Positions 44,513 to 54,133 of a DNA stretch of 64,000 nucleotides are shown piece after piece. The position numbers and the translations under genes are program-made. Every line of letters starts with the position of its first letter. Position 1 is the first letter of the stretch. The notes beneath the pieces were generated by a model. The model had not been told where the DNA came from. It did not search any database and worked only from the letters and a program-made list of their open reading frames with translations. This DNA is from Wolbachia endosymbiont (group A) of Longitarsus flavicornis (GTDB taxonomy: Bacteria > Pseudomonadota > Alphaproteobacteria > Rickettsiales > Anaplasmataceae): assembly GCF_963931955.1 (NCBI RefSeq), contig NZ_OZ008337.1:1240001-1304000 (forward strand), written 5' to 3'.

Positions 44513-45934
44513 TCATTGCCATATTTGATTAGTTCGTTCTAATCCTGGACATTGCCAAGCTTTTAGCGTTCTCTCCACATCTACTTCAAGTCCTGTAGTT
44601 AGAACATTGCTACGTATGTTATAAATCCCCCACTGAATAAATTGACCATAGTTATGTACATAATTTGATGCAAGCATACCTTGACTAACTTGTGTCCTGG
44701 AATACAGGTAAGATGATGTGTAAAGTAATATTGCAACTGTTTTTCCTGCTGGAATCTCCACATTACCAGATCCAGCTAACTTGCTATCAGAACTCGTGTA
44801 TTGGTAAACATTTTTCCATATTATTCTTGAAATACTTGATTTATTAGAATTGGTATTATCTGGTGTTCCCACAAATAACCCTGCTCCCCCATACTCCGTA
44901 CTCGAATACGATGATCCAACAAATTCTATTGCTTTATTTATGTTCACATTGGTTGTATTTTTTACAAATACTACTCCAAGTGCAGCATATGGGTAATAGT
45001 ATATCTCATCATAACTACCCGAAAAGCTTTTTGTGCATAACTCTCCGTAAATAAATGTTCCTTTACTTCCCTCTATAAAACTTAGTTGTCTTGGCCGATA
45101 AAAACTAACGTAATCTGTATTGTACGTATGGCTACCTGCTAGTAGTTGTAACATATAGTCAGTTTTTGTTATATCACTACTCCACTTTCCAAGCTCTGTC
45201 GTAAAAGTTCCGTGGCCAAAATAATTATTTTTTCTGCCAAGTACACCAAATAAGAAAGGTAATGACCCTGGTTCAACCATGTTGCGCTTTCTTATTTCAT
45301 TTATAAGAGACGCTTTTAACTGTTCATCCCGAGTTTTTACCTCATTAAGGATGTTTTCAATTCGAGTTTCTATTTCCCTAATAATTGATGAGCCACTTGG
45401 CACATCATTAACAGTACGGAAGTTATTCACTAAACCTTTAAGACCATCTTTATGATCATTGCCAACACTATTTATTGCTGCAATATTGGCATTCTTTCTC
45501 GTATCAAGTAGCGATAAATTTGTTGTTCCTTTTTCATCAATTCTCTTTAATAACTGCTTCTCTGATTCAGAGATCACTGCTAAAGAACTAGCTTTTTTAT
45601 TATCCAGATCAGCTAAGTGTTTTTTTGCACTATCAAGAAGTTCTTTTAGCTTACCATCAGTCATCTGTACAATTTCAGAAACTGCACTTTTGTCGACTAT
45701 TGATTCCAATGCTTTAGCAAGATATGCTAATTGATCTGGTGTACTGTTTGCTGCTAAATCCTTAAGCCTCTTTTGTAGTGAATCAATTATCTCTTTTACC
45801 TCAGTCATCTGCACAATGTCAGCAATAGCTTTTTTATCTGCTATCAATTCCAGCGATTTTGCAAGATATGCCAGTTGATCAGGTGTGCTGTTTGCTGCTA
45901 AATCCTTTATCCTTTGGTATATTGCTTCTTTCAT
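44513..45934 (-). CDS. Tail fibre protein with tandem repeats
   Basis: A ~473-residue fibre. Residues ~5-100 contain two copies of a ~48-residue unit (LAANSTPDQLAYLAKSLELI and LAANSTPDQLAYLAKALESI, each followed by IVQMT), a shaft element seen in phage fibres with variable repeat number. A helical region follows, then an aromatic, Gly/Ser/Tyr-rich C-terminal part (YTSSDSKLAGSGNVEIPAGK) likely to form the receptor-binding tip. ATG 45934 overlaps the previous stop as ATGA, so it is preferred over TTG 45940. Confidence 0.85.
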   Translation of the reverse strand: MKEAIYQRIKDLAANSTPDQLAYLAKSLELIADKKAIADIVQMTEVKEIIDSLQKRLKDLAANSTPDQLAYLAKALESIVDKSAVSEIVQMTDGKLKELLDSAKKHLADLDNKKASSLAVISESEKQLLKRIDEKGTTNLSLLDTRKNANIAAINSVGNDHKDGLKGLVNNFRTVNDVPSGSSIIREIETRIENILNEVKTRDEQLKASLINEIRKRNMVEPGSLPFLFGVLGRKNNYFGHGTFTTELGKWSSDITKTDYMLQLLAGSHTYNTDYVSFYRPRQLSFIEGSKGTFIYGELCTKSFSGSYDEIYYYPYAALGVVFVKNTTNVNINKAIEFVGSSYSSTEYGGAGLFVGTPDNTNSNKSSISRIIWKNVYQYTSSDSKLAGSGNVEIPAGKTVAILLYTSSYLYSRTQVSQGMLASNYVHNYGQFIQWGIYNIRSNVLTTGLEVDVERTLKAWQCPGLERTNQIWQ

Positions 45935-46125
45935 TTCCAAAAATTTAAAAAAGTCTCAAAATTAAACCGCTCAAAATTACTCTTAAGTTGATTATGCTCA
46001 TCTTCTCTTTCGGTAATATCTTCATCTATTTTCTCAATTGTGGTACGGATACGAACAACATCCTGCACAGCAATATTTTCTGGATGTGGTAGTGTATATC
46101 CTCGTTTGCTTTGGTCATTTGGCAT
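45931..46125 (-). CDS. Small hypothetical tail protein
   Basis: A 64-residue protein coupled to the fibre gene by an ATGA overlap. It is mainly helix with a charged centre (RTTIEKIDEDITEREDEHNQ) and a hydrophobic end (FNFETFLNFWK). No family recognised; context indicates a tail-module component such as a fibre connector or chaperone. Confidence 0.65.
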   Translation of the reverse strand: MPNDQSKRGYTLPHPENIAVQDVVRIRTTIEKIDEDITEREDEHNQLKSNFERFNFETFLNFWK

Positions 46126-46129
46126 TGAT

Positions 46130-47326
46130 TTAAGTAATAATCACTCGCAAATTTTTGACTTTAGGACGATAGACAACTGTTCCACTTAAAACTAATTTTA
46201 TCCTTGTCTCATTACCATTAAAGTTTGTTAGCACATGAGTTCTCTCTACCCAATTTTCCCCTATTGGTTTTCCCGAGGTTAAATTTACTAGCTGCCATTC
46301 TTTGACGCTTTTCTGCACATATGCTTTTACGTCTGCAGTGCCAGGTATTAGCGCATCATATGTTATGGTAATCTTAGTGTTAGCTCCTGCTGTAATGCTT
46401 CTTGTAACATAATCTCCTTTTTCCCCTATATTACCCATAACTAGCTGTAACCCAGGATAAAGAACTGGACTTTTTTCTCGCCCTCCTTTTAGGCTTGCTT
46501 TTACCGTTAGCTCTCCAGATAATCTTTCACGCAGTGCAAGTGGCAAATTATCAGACAAAAAGTTTTCTCTTCCCTCTTCATCTGTTAAGATAAATTCTAC
46601 ATTGGTATCAAATGCTACTTTTTCGACGTTCGTCAAAACAATTAAATCTGATACGTTATTTGCAGTAACTTTGCCCAGATCAATAACGTGAGAACTTTCG
46701 CTAAATTTTGCAGCTAGTAATCGAAACGTTAAATCTAAATTTTGATGTGGAGTCCACGTACTTGCATTGCTAGACGACAGTAATACTCCTACTTGATATG
46801 GCTGACTTGTTACCCAACGGCTATTTACTGCATCATATTTGCCAAGTTCTGCTATCTTTACTGCAGTACCAGGATCATCAGTAAGCAGTACTATTGCATG
46901 CTCCTCTCCTGCATGGCAAAACACTGGCGACCATTCTATACGTGTTGCTGTGCCATCTACTTTTATATCTTTCGGCTCAATATAGCTTTCAGCAATAACA
47001 GTCTGCGATGGCATTCCCACTGCTGTTTCTCTAATCTGCACAACAACACGTTTTTTGCCTTTATTTATAAACCATAGCTCCACGCCTCCTATGTGTCTGC
47101 TCTCATTTAGCGTAAATGTTTGCGCTAAAGGATCAACTCTTCTTGCTGCGATAACTCTTCTTCTTTCCTCTATGGTAATAGTTTTTTTACCAGTATAAGT
47201 TGCTTCTCCATAACTGCCTTTATCACCGAAGAACTGCACTAACTTAGTCCCAGCAGGAATGTTTCTTGGTACAGTAAATCTTCCTTTTATTTTTCCTCTG
47301 TTATCAGCAATAAATGTTGCGATCAT
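46130..47326 (-). CDS. Tail/baseplate-associated structural protein
   Basis: A 398-residue, beta-rich protein of the tail module. Traits include an RRRVIAARRVDPLAQTFTL region with the DPLAQTF motif found in large tail and fibre-attachment proteins, followed by GGVELWFINKGKKRVVVQI, a jelly-roll-like core. It lies directly after the DUF4815 gene and before the fibre genes, and is probably part of the fibre network. No catalytic motifs. Precise role unknown. Confidence 0.7.
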   Translation of the reverse strand: MIATFIADNRGKIKGRFTVPRNIPAGTKLVQFFGDKGSYGEATYTGKKTITIEERRRVIAARRVDPLAQTFTLNESRHIGGVELWFINKGKKRVVVQIRETAVGMPSQTVIAESYIEPKDIKVDGTATRIEWSPVFCHAGEEHAIVLLTDDPGTAVKIAELGKYDAVNSRWVTSQPYQVGVLLSSSNASTWTPHQNLDLTFRLLAAKFSESSHVIDLGKVTANNVSDLIVLTNVEKVAFDTNVEFILTDEEGRENFLSDNLPLALRERLSGELTVKASLKGGREKSPVLYPGLQLVMGNIGEKGDYVTRSITAGANTKITITYDALIPGTADVKAYVQKSVKEWQLVNLTSGKPIGENWVERTHVLTNFNGNETRIKLVLSGTVVYRPKVKNLRVIIT

Positions 47327-47346
47327 GTTTTTCTTTCAAATATTTT

Positions 47347-49281
47347 CTATGCTTGAGGTTGAATAAAAATTCCATCAAACTTTAATTTCTTAAGCTTTTC
47401 ACCAGTTGCAAAACCTTCAATCTCAAAATTTTGAGTTGCTTCTCTCATAAATTCAGTTTCGTATGAAGTACTTGACAGCAGCTCTGTCGTTTCTTTAACA
47501 TTAAATACTCTTGTTACTGGACTTTTCCAATTCGTGGTAACCTCTGTCCAGTGGTCAATGTTTTTATTTAGAGTAATTTGCGCCGGGACTGGATCAAAAG
47601 CTTGATATGGATTGATCTTTTCTCCTTTGGTCTGTAAAAGCTGCTCCAGTACCGGTTCAAGTTTATAAGGCAAAAGATATCTTTCCCCACCTTTTTCAAT
47701 ATCTGCAACTTCTACATCTATTGGCAGAACTAGCTCTCTATTTACTATTGCTGCAGACTGCGAAATTCCTTGATCACGCATATCATCATCAAAGAATGAA
47801 TCAACAAATACTCCTTTTTTGGTGGTAGGTTCTCTTGAATTTGCATCATTGCGTAGACGTTCCTCTGCAACCAGCGCATAAAGATCATTTATTCCTTTTT
47901 TCATTGCTTCAAGCTCATTCATCGGTACAGCATGAATAGCATTATTCACTATTTTTACCCCTTCTTTTTCTCCGTTTTTCCACGTCTGATGAATGTAGCA
48001 GAGCAAAAGTTGTCCGCTAGGTGCTTTAGGCATTGATGGTCGCCAAGGGTGAGCTATACCTTTTATTCTCCTTACTACTCCTTTGCTATCGATAGTAATT
48101 AAATCATAGCGGGGCATTTTCCAGGTGTAATCAACCAGAACCAAGCTGTTATCAACGGCACCTCTTACTTTACATCCCTCTTCACTTATATCTTCAGGGC
48201 TTACATGAGTACGACAGCGGTAAGTTATTTGATAACTACTTCCAGGAGCTGGCTCTTTACCAGGTAATGACCAATCGACGTTTCCTGCGTTTAATTTGTA
48301 ATCTATACTATTTTCATAAATAACATTGCCTTGTTTAATTTGAATAATTTCAAGTACTGCAGAGTCAGGTATCGGATCAATGGCTCCTGAATATGAACCG
48401 TGAGTAATGGTAATAGTTTTTTGAACAGTTATATCTACTTTTTTGATTTCACTTATTGGAAAATCATTAACCTTCAGTTCCATTACTCTTTGGCTATTTG
48501 GCTGAAAAGTATGTGGCTCTGATTCAACTGATTTTATATCCGGATCTTCATCAAAAGAAACACGAATACTGTGAGGAAGTTCAATCTCATAGCCATCAAC
48601 ATGAGCTTTGCCCTCATTAATCACAAATATTTTTTTTCCTCCTTCTCCCTCTTCCTTTTGCAGGAACATTACTTCAAGACCATTTACGACGTAGGAACCA
48701 TTTGCCTCTTTGTCATAACGAGCAAGAGCGGTAGTTACTATATTTGCTTGTGGTGGAGGTGAATGTTCTATTAATACTCCATTTTCAATATTGTAAATTG
48801 GGTAAAATTCGCCATTTGTAGAGTTAACAGTAACACTTTCTACTTGGTATCCCCAAATGGTGGAAACTTTAAGCCTTGCTGCTCCTACTTCCTGATAATT
48901 TCTTGTACCAATTGCAGGATCACGAAGGTTTTCATCCTCAAGTTCTGTAATGGTAGATTCTACATAATAAACACCTATGCGAACTATAGTACTCAGTGGA
49001 ATAGTAAATTCTTCTTTTTCGACTTTTCTAACTGCTCCACGAAGATAGATTTTTCCTGATTCAAGCGTAACTTTACCAGTTTCTCTATCTATAATACAAT
49101 TGCTTCCTGTTATAACATCACCATCACGAAATATTGCATCGCCTATGCCTTTAAGCTTAGAGAGAGCATACTCCTGAGTCTCGTTTAATTCTGCAGACTG
49201 TAGACCTCTTCCTGCAAGAAACAAGCTTTTTTCGTATTCTTTATCAGGATTAAAGCGGTTATAATAGGCGTTTAAAGTCAT
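47347..49281 (-). CDS. DUF4815-type phage tail protein
   Basis: A 644-residue protein starting YYNRFNPDKEYEKSLFLAGR and followed by LQSAELNETQEYALSKLKGI, the typical opening of DUF4815 proteins found in phage tail modules. The central portion is beta-rich; a C-terminal region around NIDHWTEVTTNWKSPVTRVF has a second fold. It is likely a large baseplate or fibre-base component. It follows the gene at 49288 by 6 bases in the same direction. Confidence 0.8.
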   Translation of the reverse strand: MTLNAYYNRFNPDKEYEKSLFLAGRGLQSAELNETQEYALSKLKGIGDAIFRDGDVITGSNCIIDRETGKVTLESGKIYLRGAVRKVEKEEFTIPLSTIVRIGVYYVESTITELEDENLRDPAIGTRNYQEVGAARLKVSTIWGYQVESVTVNSTNGEFYPIYNIENGVLIEHSPPPQANIVTTALARYDKEANGSYVVNGLEVMFLQKEEGEGGKKIFVINEGKAHVDGYEIELPHSIRVSFDEDPDIKSVESEPHTFQPNSQRVMELKVNDFPISEIKKVDITVQKTITITHGSYSGAIDPIPDSAVLEIIQIKQGNVIYENSIDYKLNAGNVDWSLPGKEPAPGSSYQITYRCRTHVSPEDISEEGCKVRGAVDNSLVLVDYTWKMPRYDLITIDSKGVVRRIKGIAHPWRPSMPKAPSGQLLLCYIHQTWKNGEKEGVKIVNNAIHAVPMNELEAMKKGINDLYALVAEERLRNDANSREPTTKKGVFVDSFFDDDMRDQGISQSAAIVNRELVLPIDVEVADIEKGGERYLLPYKLEPVLEQLLQTKGEKINPYQAFDPVPAQITLNKNIDHWTEVTTNWKSPVTRVFNVKETTELLSSTSYETEFMREATQNFEIEGFATGEKLKKLKFDGIFIQPQA

Positions 49282-49287
49282 TTTGTT

Positions 49288-49971
49288 TCAAAAAGTTACA
49301 ACAAATGAAAAAGTTTCCCGAGTTGCAGATGTTCTGATAAGTGGTACGGTATGTTCCAAAACCAATAAAATCCCATGGTCTTCTATATCTTGAGGTTCAA
49401 AATATCTCTGTCCTTCAGGTAATTCTTTTTTTACTTTAGTACCAACCATAACCCCTAGCTCTCTGATCACTCGATTTGCTGCATCCGTGAAATCGAAAGT
49501 GAATTTGAGAAAAAGATTATTGGTTGGTACATCAGAAGGCCTAAACCTTCCAGAAGGAGTCACAAGTTCACCGTTTTCATCACCAGTACAAAAGAGCACT
49601 TCATCCGCAGTACGTCTGCCAAGTTCATTCAAGAGCTTTATAGAATTTATAGGTTCAGGTGGTGTGCTTTCAGTATACTGTACAGTAACTTTATCACTTA
49701 CTGGAATAGAGCTATTTTCCGTACGTTTTATTAGACCAGTACTACTATCAACTGTATAGTCAACACTTGGCTGATAAGTTGTTTGTCCGATAAAAACTTT
49801 TACGTCTTTAATGGGATGGTGATCTAGGGCTATTTCATCCTCAACAAAAACTTTTTCGACTTGATGACTACTTTCCCAATTGGCATCACCACTGCCCCAA
49901 GCAAGATGTATTGGTTGCTCTTTTATGCTTGCTGCTATTGCTGCTCTTCCTGACTCTGTGAGTATTGACAT
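49288..49971 (-). CDS. Phage tail-collar/fibre-base protein
   Basis: A 227-residue protein opening the minus-strand tail module. It begins ILTESGRAAIAASIKEQPIH with LAWGSGDANWE, a pattern found at the N-terminus of phage tail fibre/collar proteins, and ends with a beta strand (ETFSFVVTF). AAAGGGAAAT upstream of ATG 49971 serves as ribosome-binding site. The ~170 bases beyond it separate it from the divergent gene at 50143 and probably hold both promoters. Confidence 0.72.
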   Translation of the reverse strand: MSILTESGRAAIAASIKEQPIHLAWGSGDANWESSHQVEKVFVEDEIALDHHPIKDVKVFIGQTTYQPSVDYTVDSSTGLIKRTENSSIPVSDKVTVQYTESTPPEPINSIKLLNELGRRTADEVLFCTGDENGELVTPSGRFRPSDVPTNNLFLKFTFDFTDAANRVIRELGVMVGTKVKKELPEGQRYFEPQDIEDHGILLVLEHTVPLIRTSATRETFSFVVTF

Positions 49972-50142
49972 TTCCCTTTTTACGCAGACCTATTACTTAA
50001 TATATACATTTTTCATTGTTGTATGTTTAAGTGAAAGAAAAATATTTTTATCGATTTGTTTTCTTAAATCTTTGTTATAATTTTTACCGTTGACTAGTTT
50101 TTGAATTATGTTAAATGTAGCGTATTATATTACACATAATAT

Positions 50143-51393
50143 ATGGTTAATCTTTATCCTAGTAGAGAATTCTGGGAGAGTAGTTTGGAAATGCCAGTAG
50201 ATCATTGGCTGACTAGCTTTCAAGATGAAGAAATACGTAAAAATTGGCTTTATTCTCTTTCAGGTAGACAACTAAATGTTATTTTTCAGTATTCCTTTGC
50301 ACATAAGCAAAATGGCCAATTGTTTGAATTTCAGAAGCATGATGATATTTCAGTTCAAGAACAACGCAAAATGCTTATAGGTTGCTCAGACTCTTTGTTC
50401 AACTATTATCTACTTAGCCACTTCAACCATTCTAAACTTGAGTCTGCTGTTGTTGAAGTAGCAAGGTCTGTTTTGGCTGAAGAGTTGATCGCAAACTTTT
50501 TATGTAAAAATAACAAACATGATAAAAAATCCTTAGTTTTTGCTTTATTCCATAGTGACCCAGAATTAATCAAATGTGTTTACCATTTTGATAAAGTACA
50601 AAAGAGAGGATTTTCATCTTTTACTTTACAGAACTCTCCAAGGCAGATGAAAACTCCATTTAAAAACTTTATATCAAAAGAAGTTACTTACCGATTACTA
50701 AAAGAATACGATGCTGAAAAAGATGATGGCTTTGAAACTCAACTACAAGGTTTTTTCTATCACCAAAATCGTATATATGTGTTTATACGTCGAGCTAGCG
50801 ATAAGGACCTACTCTTCAATTCAAATCGTATTATCCATGGATATAGACCAAGTTGGATTATTCTGGATTTTTCACTTCATGGTAATCAAGTAAACCTGTG
50901 TGCTAAGGATTTTAATGAAAGCCTAAAAATAGCAAATAGCATCGTAAGTAATTATTTTGAATGTGAATGCTTATTTATCGACATGAAAGACCAGAATTGT
51001 ACACTTCTTGTTGCAACATTCTTAAAATCTTCCATAGAAGGTACTGATCCTAATATTTGTCTATTTGAGGTAAAATTTCGTTCAACTCAGCTGAAAAAAG
51101 ACACGTACTTAGTTGTAGTTACTAATCCAGTTAACTCAATTGCTAGGGAATTACAAATGCTAAAACTAACAATTGAGCAAGATAATTCACTTGTTGAATC
51201 TATTCGTATTGTATTTCTAGAAAAGAAAGTAACTCTGTTCTTTAAAAGAAATGAACATTATACTATTATTTATTACTCAGAGCACATACTTAATAAAAAA
51301 GAGCGTGAAGATTTTAAATCATTAATGAAAGAAACCTATGGACTTACAATCCTCCCAAAAGCAAGCTGTTGCAGATATTCTGAGATCTCATGA
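50143..51393 (+). CDS. Unrecognised protein, first gene of a two-gene cassette
   Basis: A 416-residue protein that I cannot assign. It is rich in hydrophobic/aromatic residues in alternating strands and helices; stretches include EEIRKNWLYSLSGRQLNVIF, SKLESAVVEVARSVLAEELI, and RPSWIILDFSLHGNQVNLCA. No signal peptide, transmembrane segment, Walker motif or nuclease motif is evident. It overlaps the next gene by 56 bases, implying tight coupling. The cassette is transcribed against both neighbouring modules. Little ribosome-binding site lies before ATG 50143; ATG 50191 is an alternative. It could be a moron or defence/regulatory gene, without direct support. Confidence 0.8.
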   Translation: MVNLYPSREFWESSLEMPVDHWLTSFQDEEIRKNWLYSLSGRQLNVIFQYSFAHKQNGQLFEFQKHDDISVQEQRKMLIGCSDSLFNYYLLSHFNHSKLESAVVEVARSVLAEELIANFLCKNNKHDKKSLVFALFHSDPELIKCVYHFDKVQKRGFSSFTLQNSPRQMKTPFKNFISKEVTYRLLKEYDAEKDDGFETQLQGFFYHQNRIYVFIRRASDKDLLFNSNRIIHGYRPSWIILDFSLHGNQVNLCAKDFNESLKIANSIVSNYFECECLFIDMKDQNCTLLVATFLKSSIEGTDPNICLFEVKFRSTQLKKDTYLVVVTNPVNSIARELQMLKLTIEQDNSLVESIRIVFLEKKVTLFFKRNEHYTIIYYSEHILNKKEREDFKSLMKETYGLTILPKASCCRYSEIS

Positions 51394-52447
51394 CTCTTGG
51401 ATTGATCCTAGTAAAGCTTATTTAGAAACTGCATTGTGGTTGTCTGACCTCAGCTTTATTAAGCTAAAAGAAGTTGATTTTATTATTTGTTCCCGCATAG
51501 AAGACCATCTAGATTGGCCTAATGTATTCTACCCAGATTGTAATAATGAAATTCCTATTAGTCGAGATTTTGATGAAGAGTGTGATGACATGATTTGTGA
51601 AGATTGTTGTCGCTACATTTTACCAAATACACATCAAAAACAACGATTTCACCTACTATCAACCAATCTTAACTTAGAAAAAATTGCAAGTTGGTTCGAG
51701 GATTTATTAAGCGGCTCAAGATTAATCTGGCGAAGAGCAGCAGAAGGAGTTTATCACATAAGCAGCCAAAGTAGTATAGTAAGCGTAATTATTCTTGACC
51801 TTTGCACTGATGCAGTACATTTAACCGTAGATAAACTGAGAATTCAGCCCACTATTCTAATTACCGTAAGAGAATATGTACCAAACTTGCCATTAGTTTT
51901 ACCTATTGTAAAAATGTCTGATCTTTTTTGTGAGCATAAAACTTTAAATGAAATACTTTGTGGAGCAGCTATACCAGAATTAATTGCTAATGTCTCCACG
52001 CAAATATTTCCCATTATTTCACTAAAGGAAGTCAAACCTAAATCACCAAAAAAGGTTCTACAACTAAAGTTTTCACATGGTGTAGTTTACATTAATGATA
52101 TTGAAGTAGTAAATAAACGAGCTACATTGTGTATTAGTATTTTTAGTGTTTTATTCAAACAATTCCTTAATGATTTTGAAAATGATGTACCGTTAGAGAA
52201 ACATATGCCCCTTAGCATTGAAAAAATAGCAGACCGTTTAACTTTTCATTCAGAAATTACAGATTTAGAACAACAAATAAGATATCCTCTGAATAAAATG
52301 CAAAGAACGATAAAAGAAAAACTAGCCAATCAATTGGGATTAAGCATTAAACGTGATGATGTTATTCAAACCATTGGTTGGCCAGAATTAACTTGTAAAG
52401 AACACGGTTATCGTCTTAATCCCTTTACTCTTATGTTAAAAAGGTAA
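51338..52447 (+). CDS. Unrecognised protein with Cys cluster and winged-helix end
   Basis: A 369-residue protein overlapping the previous gene by 56 bases. A cysteine-rich patch (Cys68, 82, 87, 90, 91 around ECDDMICEDCCRYIL, with His99 and His105) could bind zinc. The C-terminal ~70 residues resemble a winged helix of the response-regulator type: DLEQQIRYPLNKMQRTIKEK, then IKRDDVIQTIGWPE and HGYRLNPFTL. That suggests DNA binding and regulation. No enzyme motif is seen. With its partner it forms a compact unit between the tail and replication modules. Function unknown. Confidence 0.8.
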   Translation: MDLQSSQKQAVADILRSHDSWIDPSKAYLETALWLSDLSFIKLKEVDFIICSRIEDHLDWPNVFYPDCNNEIPISRDFDEECDDMICEDCCRYILPNTHQKQRFHLLSTNLNLEKIASWFEDLLSGSRLIWRRAAEGVYHISSQSSIVSVIILDLCTDAVHLTVDKLRIQPTILITVREYVPNLPLVLPIVKMSDLFCEHKTLNEILCGAAIPELIANVSTQIFPIISLKEVKPKSPKKVLQLKFSHGVVYINDIEVVNKRATLCISIFSVLFKQFLNDFENDVPLEKHMPLSIEKIADRLTFHSEITDLEQQIRYPLNKMQRTIKEKLANQLGLSIKRDDVIQTIGWPELTCKEHGYRLNPFTLMLKR

Positions 52448-52577
52448 ATTTCTGCTTCACCTCTTGTATTTCCTTATTCTCAGTTAAACACACAAATGTA
52501 TCTGGTTCATTCATTACACCAAATTCCGAAAAACCTTCTTCTTTAAACCCTATTCTTTTGCATACTAAATACCGCAA
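52431..52577 (-). CDS. Short ORF after the primase-like gene (doubtful)
   Basis: A 48-residue frame starting at TTG 52577, with coding-like content (RIGFKEEGFSEFGVMNEPDT, then FVCLTENKEIQEVKQKF). It overlaps the end of the upstream minus-strand gene by 13 bases and the end of the convergent plus-strand gene by 17. It may be the remnant of a displaced gene. No family recognised. Confidence 0.25.
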   Translation of the reverse strand: MRYLVCKRIGFKEEGFSEFGVMNEPDTFVCLTENKEIQEVKQKFTFLT

Positions 52578-54097
52578 ACTTGTGAATACCAACTGCCATT
52601 AACCTTACTGATAAACTTTGTTGGCAAGGACTGACCATTTTTTGACTCAAACATTAACTGGCGAATATTTTCCTCTTCGATTGGTTTTAACATGAGCATA
52701 CCAGAAGTATAAACATTTCTTAAACTGCTTGCACCACTTAAACTTTGAAAAGGATTTTCCTTAGGAAGCTTTTTATTAACATTGTGAGTTAAGATAACTC
52801 CTGCACTTGGATTAATTGTAGAACGTAACTTTTCGACTTTTTCCTGCAAAAAGGAATACATAACATTGTTGTCATTTTCATTTCTATAGTTAAAGACATT
52901 GCGTAAAGAGTCAATAACGATAACATCTACCTCTGCTGGGTTGAAAAATTGTTTCACGGTATTATAAACTTTACTCTCGTCAAGTAGTAAATTAGTATCA
53001 GATGTAATAGCAAAGTTATTGACAACTAAGTTCAAAAGTTTGCTGTCAATCTTAAGTTGTTGTAGTCTCTCACGCATATAGTGATAGCCAACATCAGTTT
53101 GTAGATAAAAGATTTTTAGAGGTTTTACTGGTACCATATCAAAAAATGGAACACCTGCTGACATATTAGCGAGCCAAGAAATCAAAAAATCAGTTTTTCC
53201 CACTTTAGGAGTACCACCAAATACTAATAATCCACCTGGTATTAAGATTCTTGGGGAAATTATATCTTTTGGTATTGGTGACTTATCGTTTAAATACTGC
53301 TTTACAGAAAAAGCTGAGATGTTTTCTTTAACTACTGGATTGGCTGATATTAACAGCCGGTTTATATCTATTTCTTCTGCAATAGCATCAAGAGCACTCC
53401 ATCCACTCTTTTTACCTTCTGGAATGTTGAGAATAGAGCACTTTAGGTTACTCAGCTTATTAGCTATTTTTTCAGCATACTGCTTACCTACTTCATTATT
53501 GTCTGGCCAAATGATGATCTGCTTTCCATTAAGAGGTGAAAAGTCTGTCTGATCAATTGAGTCAAACATTACTGTTGTTGCTGTGATACCATGATTTGTT
53601 AATTTTTCAGCACATTTTTCGCCTTTTACTATAACTACTCTGTCTGATTTTATGATTTCAGGAATGTTGAAAAGTGGCTTTGAATTACTACTGCGCGTTT
53701 TAGTATTCCAAGCATAACAACTGTTATCATTATAAAGATAGACATAAATAATGTCTTTGCCGTTTTCATCACGGTAAATGAATCTTTCAGCATTGAGCCA
53801 TTTTGATATTAAGCCAATAACGTCAAAAAGTTTAGTTTTACCAGTAACAAATGCCCAAAGACTGATGATATCTCCACTTTTACCGGTAACTAGGCTAGAC
53901 CAATTTCCTGCCTTCATGTCGACTACGATTTGGTCCTTTTGTAGATCAGCAATACAAAACTTCTTTTTATAGAATCTTCCATTAGGAAAAAGATGAGAAA
54001 TGCATGCTTTAATATTATGAAGTAGCAGTGATCTAATTCCTAAAACATCTTCAGAATCTTTCCACAAAAAGTTTTCTGTAATACTCCAAAAATCCAT
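52565..54097 (-). CDS. Primase-helicase-like protein with degenerate TOPRIM
   Basis: A 510-residue replication protein combining a primase-like N-terminal half with a RepA-like ATPase C-terminal half. The TOPRIM region reads VVIVKGEKCAEKL (Lys158 replaces the catalytic Glu) and IIIWPDNNEVG (Asp199-Asn-Asn201 instead of Asp-x-Asp), so primer synthesis is doubtful. The ATPase has Walker A VFGGTPKVGKTD and Walker B DVIVIDSLRNV, then VILTHN. The N-terminal part resembles the protein at 57112-59166 and the C-terminal part the one at 54682-55488. Last gene of the minus-strand replication operon. Confidence 0.85.
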   Translation of the reverse strand: MDFWSITENFLWKDSEDVLGIRSLLLHNIKACISHLFPNGRFYKKKFCIADLQKDQIVVDMKAGNWSSLVTGKSGDIISLWAFVTGKTKLFDVIGLISKWLNAERFIYRDENGKDIIYVYLYNDNSCYAWNTKTRSSNSKPLFNIPEIIKSDRVVIVKGEKCAEKLTNHGITATTVMFDSIDQTDFSPLNGKQIIIWPDNNEVGKQYAEKIANKLSNLKCSILNIPEGKKSGWSALDAIAEEIDINRLLISANPVVKENISAFSVKQYLNDKSPIPKDIISPRILIPGGLLVFGGTPKVGKTDFLISWLANMSAGVPFFDMVPVKPLKIFYLQTDVGYHYMRERLQQLKIDSKLLNLVVNNFAITSDTNLLLDESKVYNTVKQFFNPAEVDVIVIDSLRNVFNYRNENDNNVMYSFLQEKVEKLRSTINPSAGVILTHNVNKKLPKENPFQSLSGASSLRNVYTSGMLMLKPIEEENIRQLMFESKNGQSLPTKFISKVNGSWYSQVCGI

Positions 54098-54133
54098 ATA
54101 TCCCCCATATTTATTTTTTTACTTTTAAATTTT

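Noticed and set aside
50143..52447. The cassette being one gene split by a frameshift
   Set aside because: The second frame has its own ATG and the 56-base overlap encodes plausible sequence in both frames; protein 1 does not lead into protein 2 by similarity that I can see.
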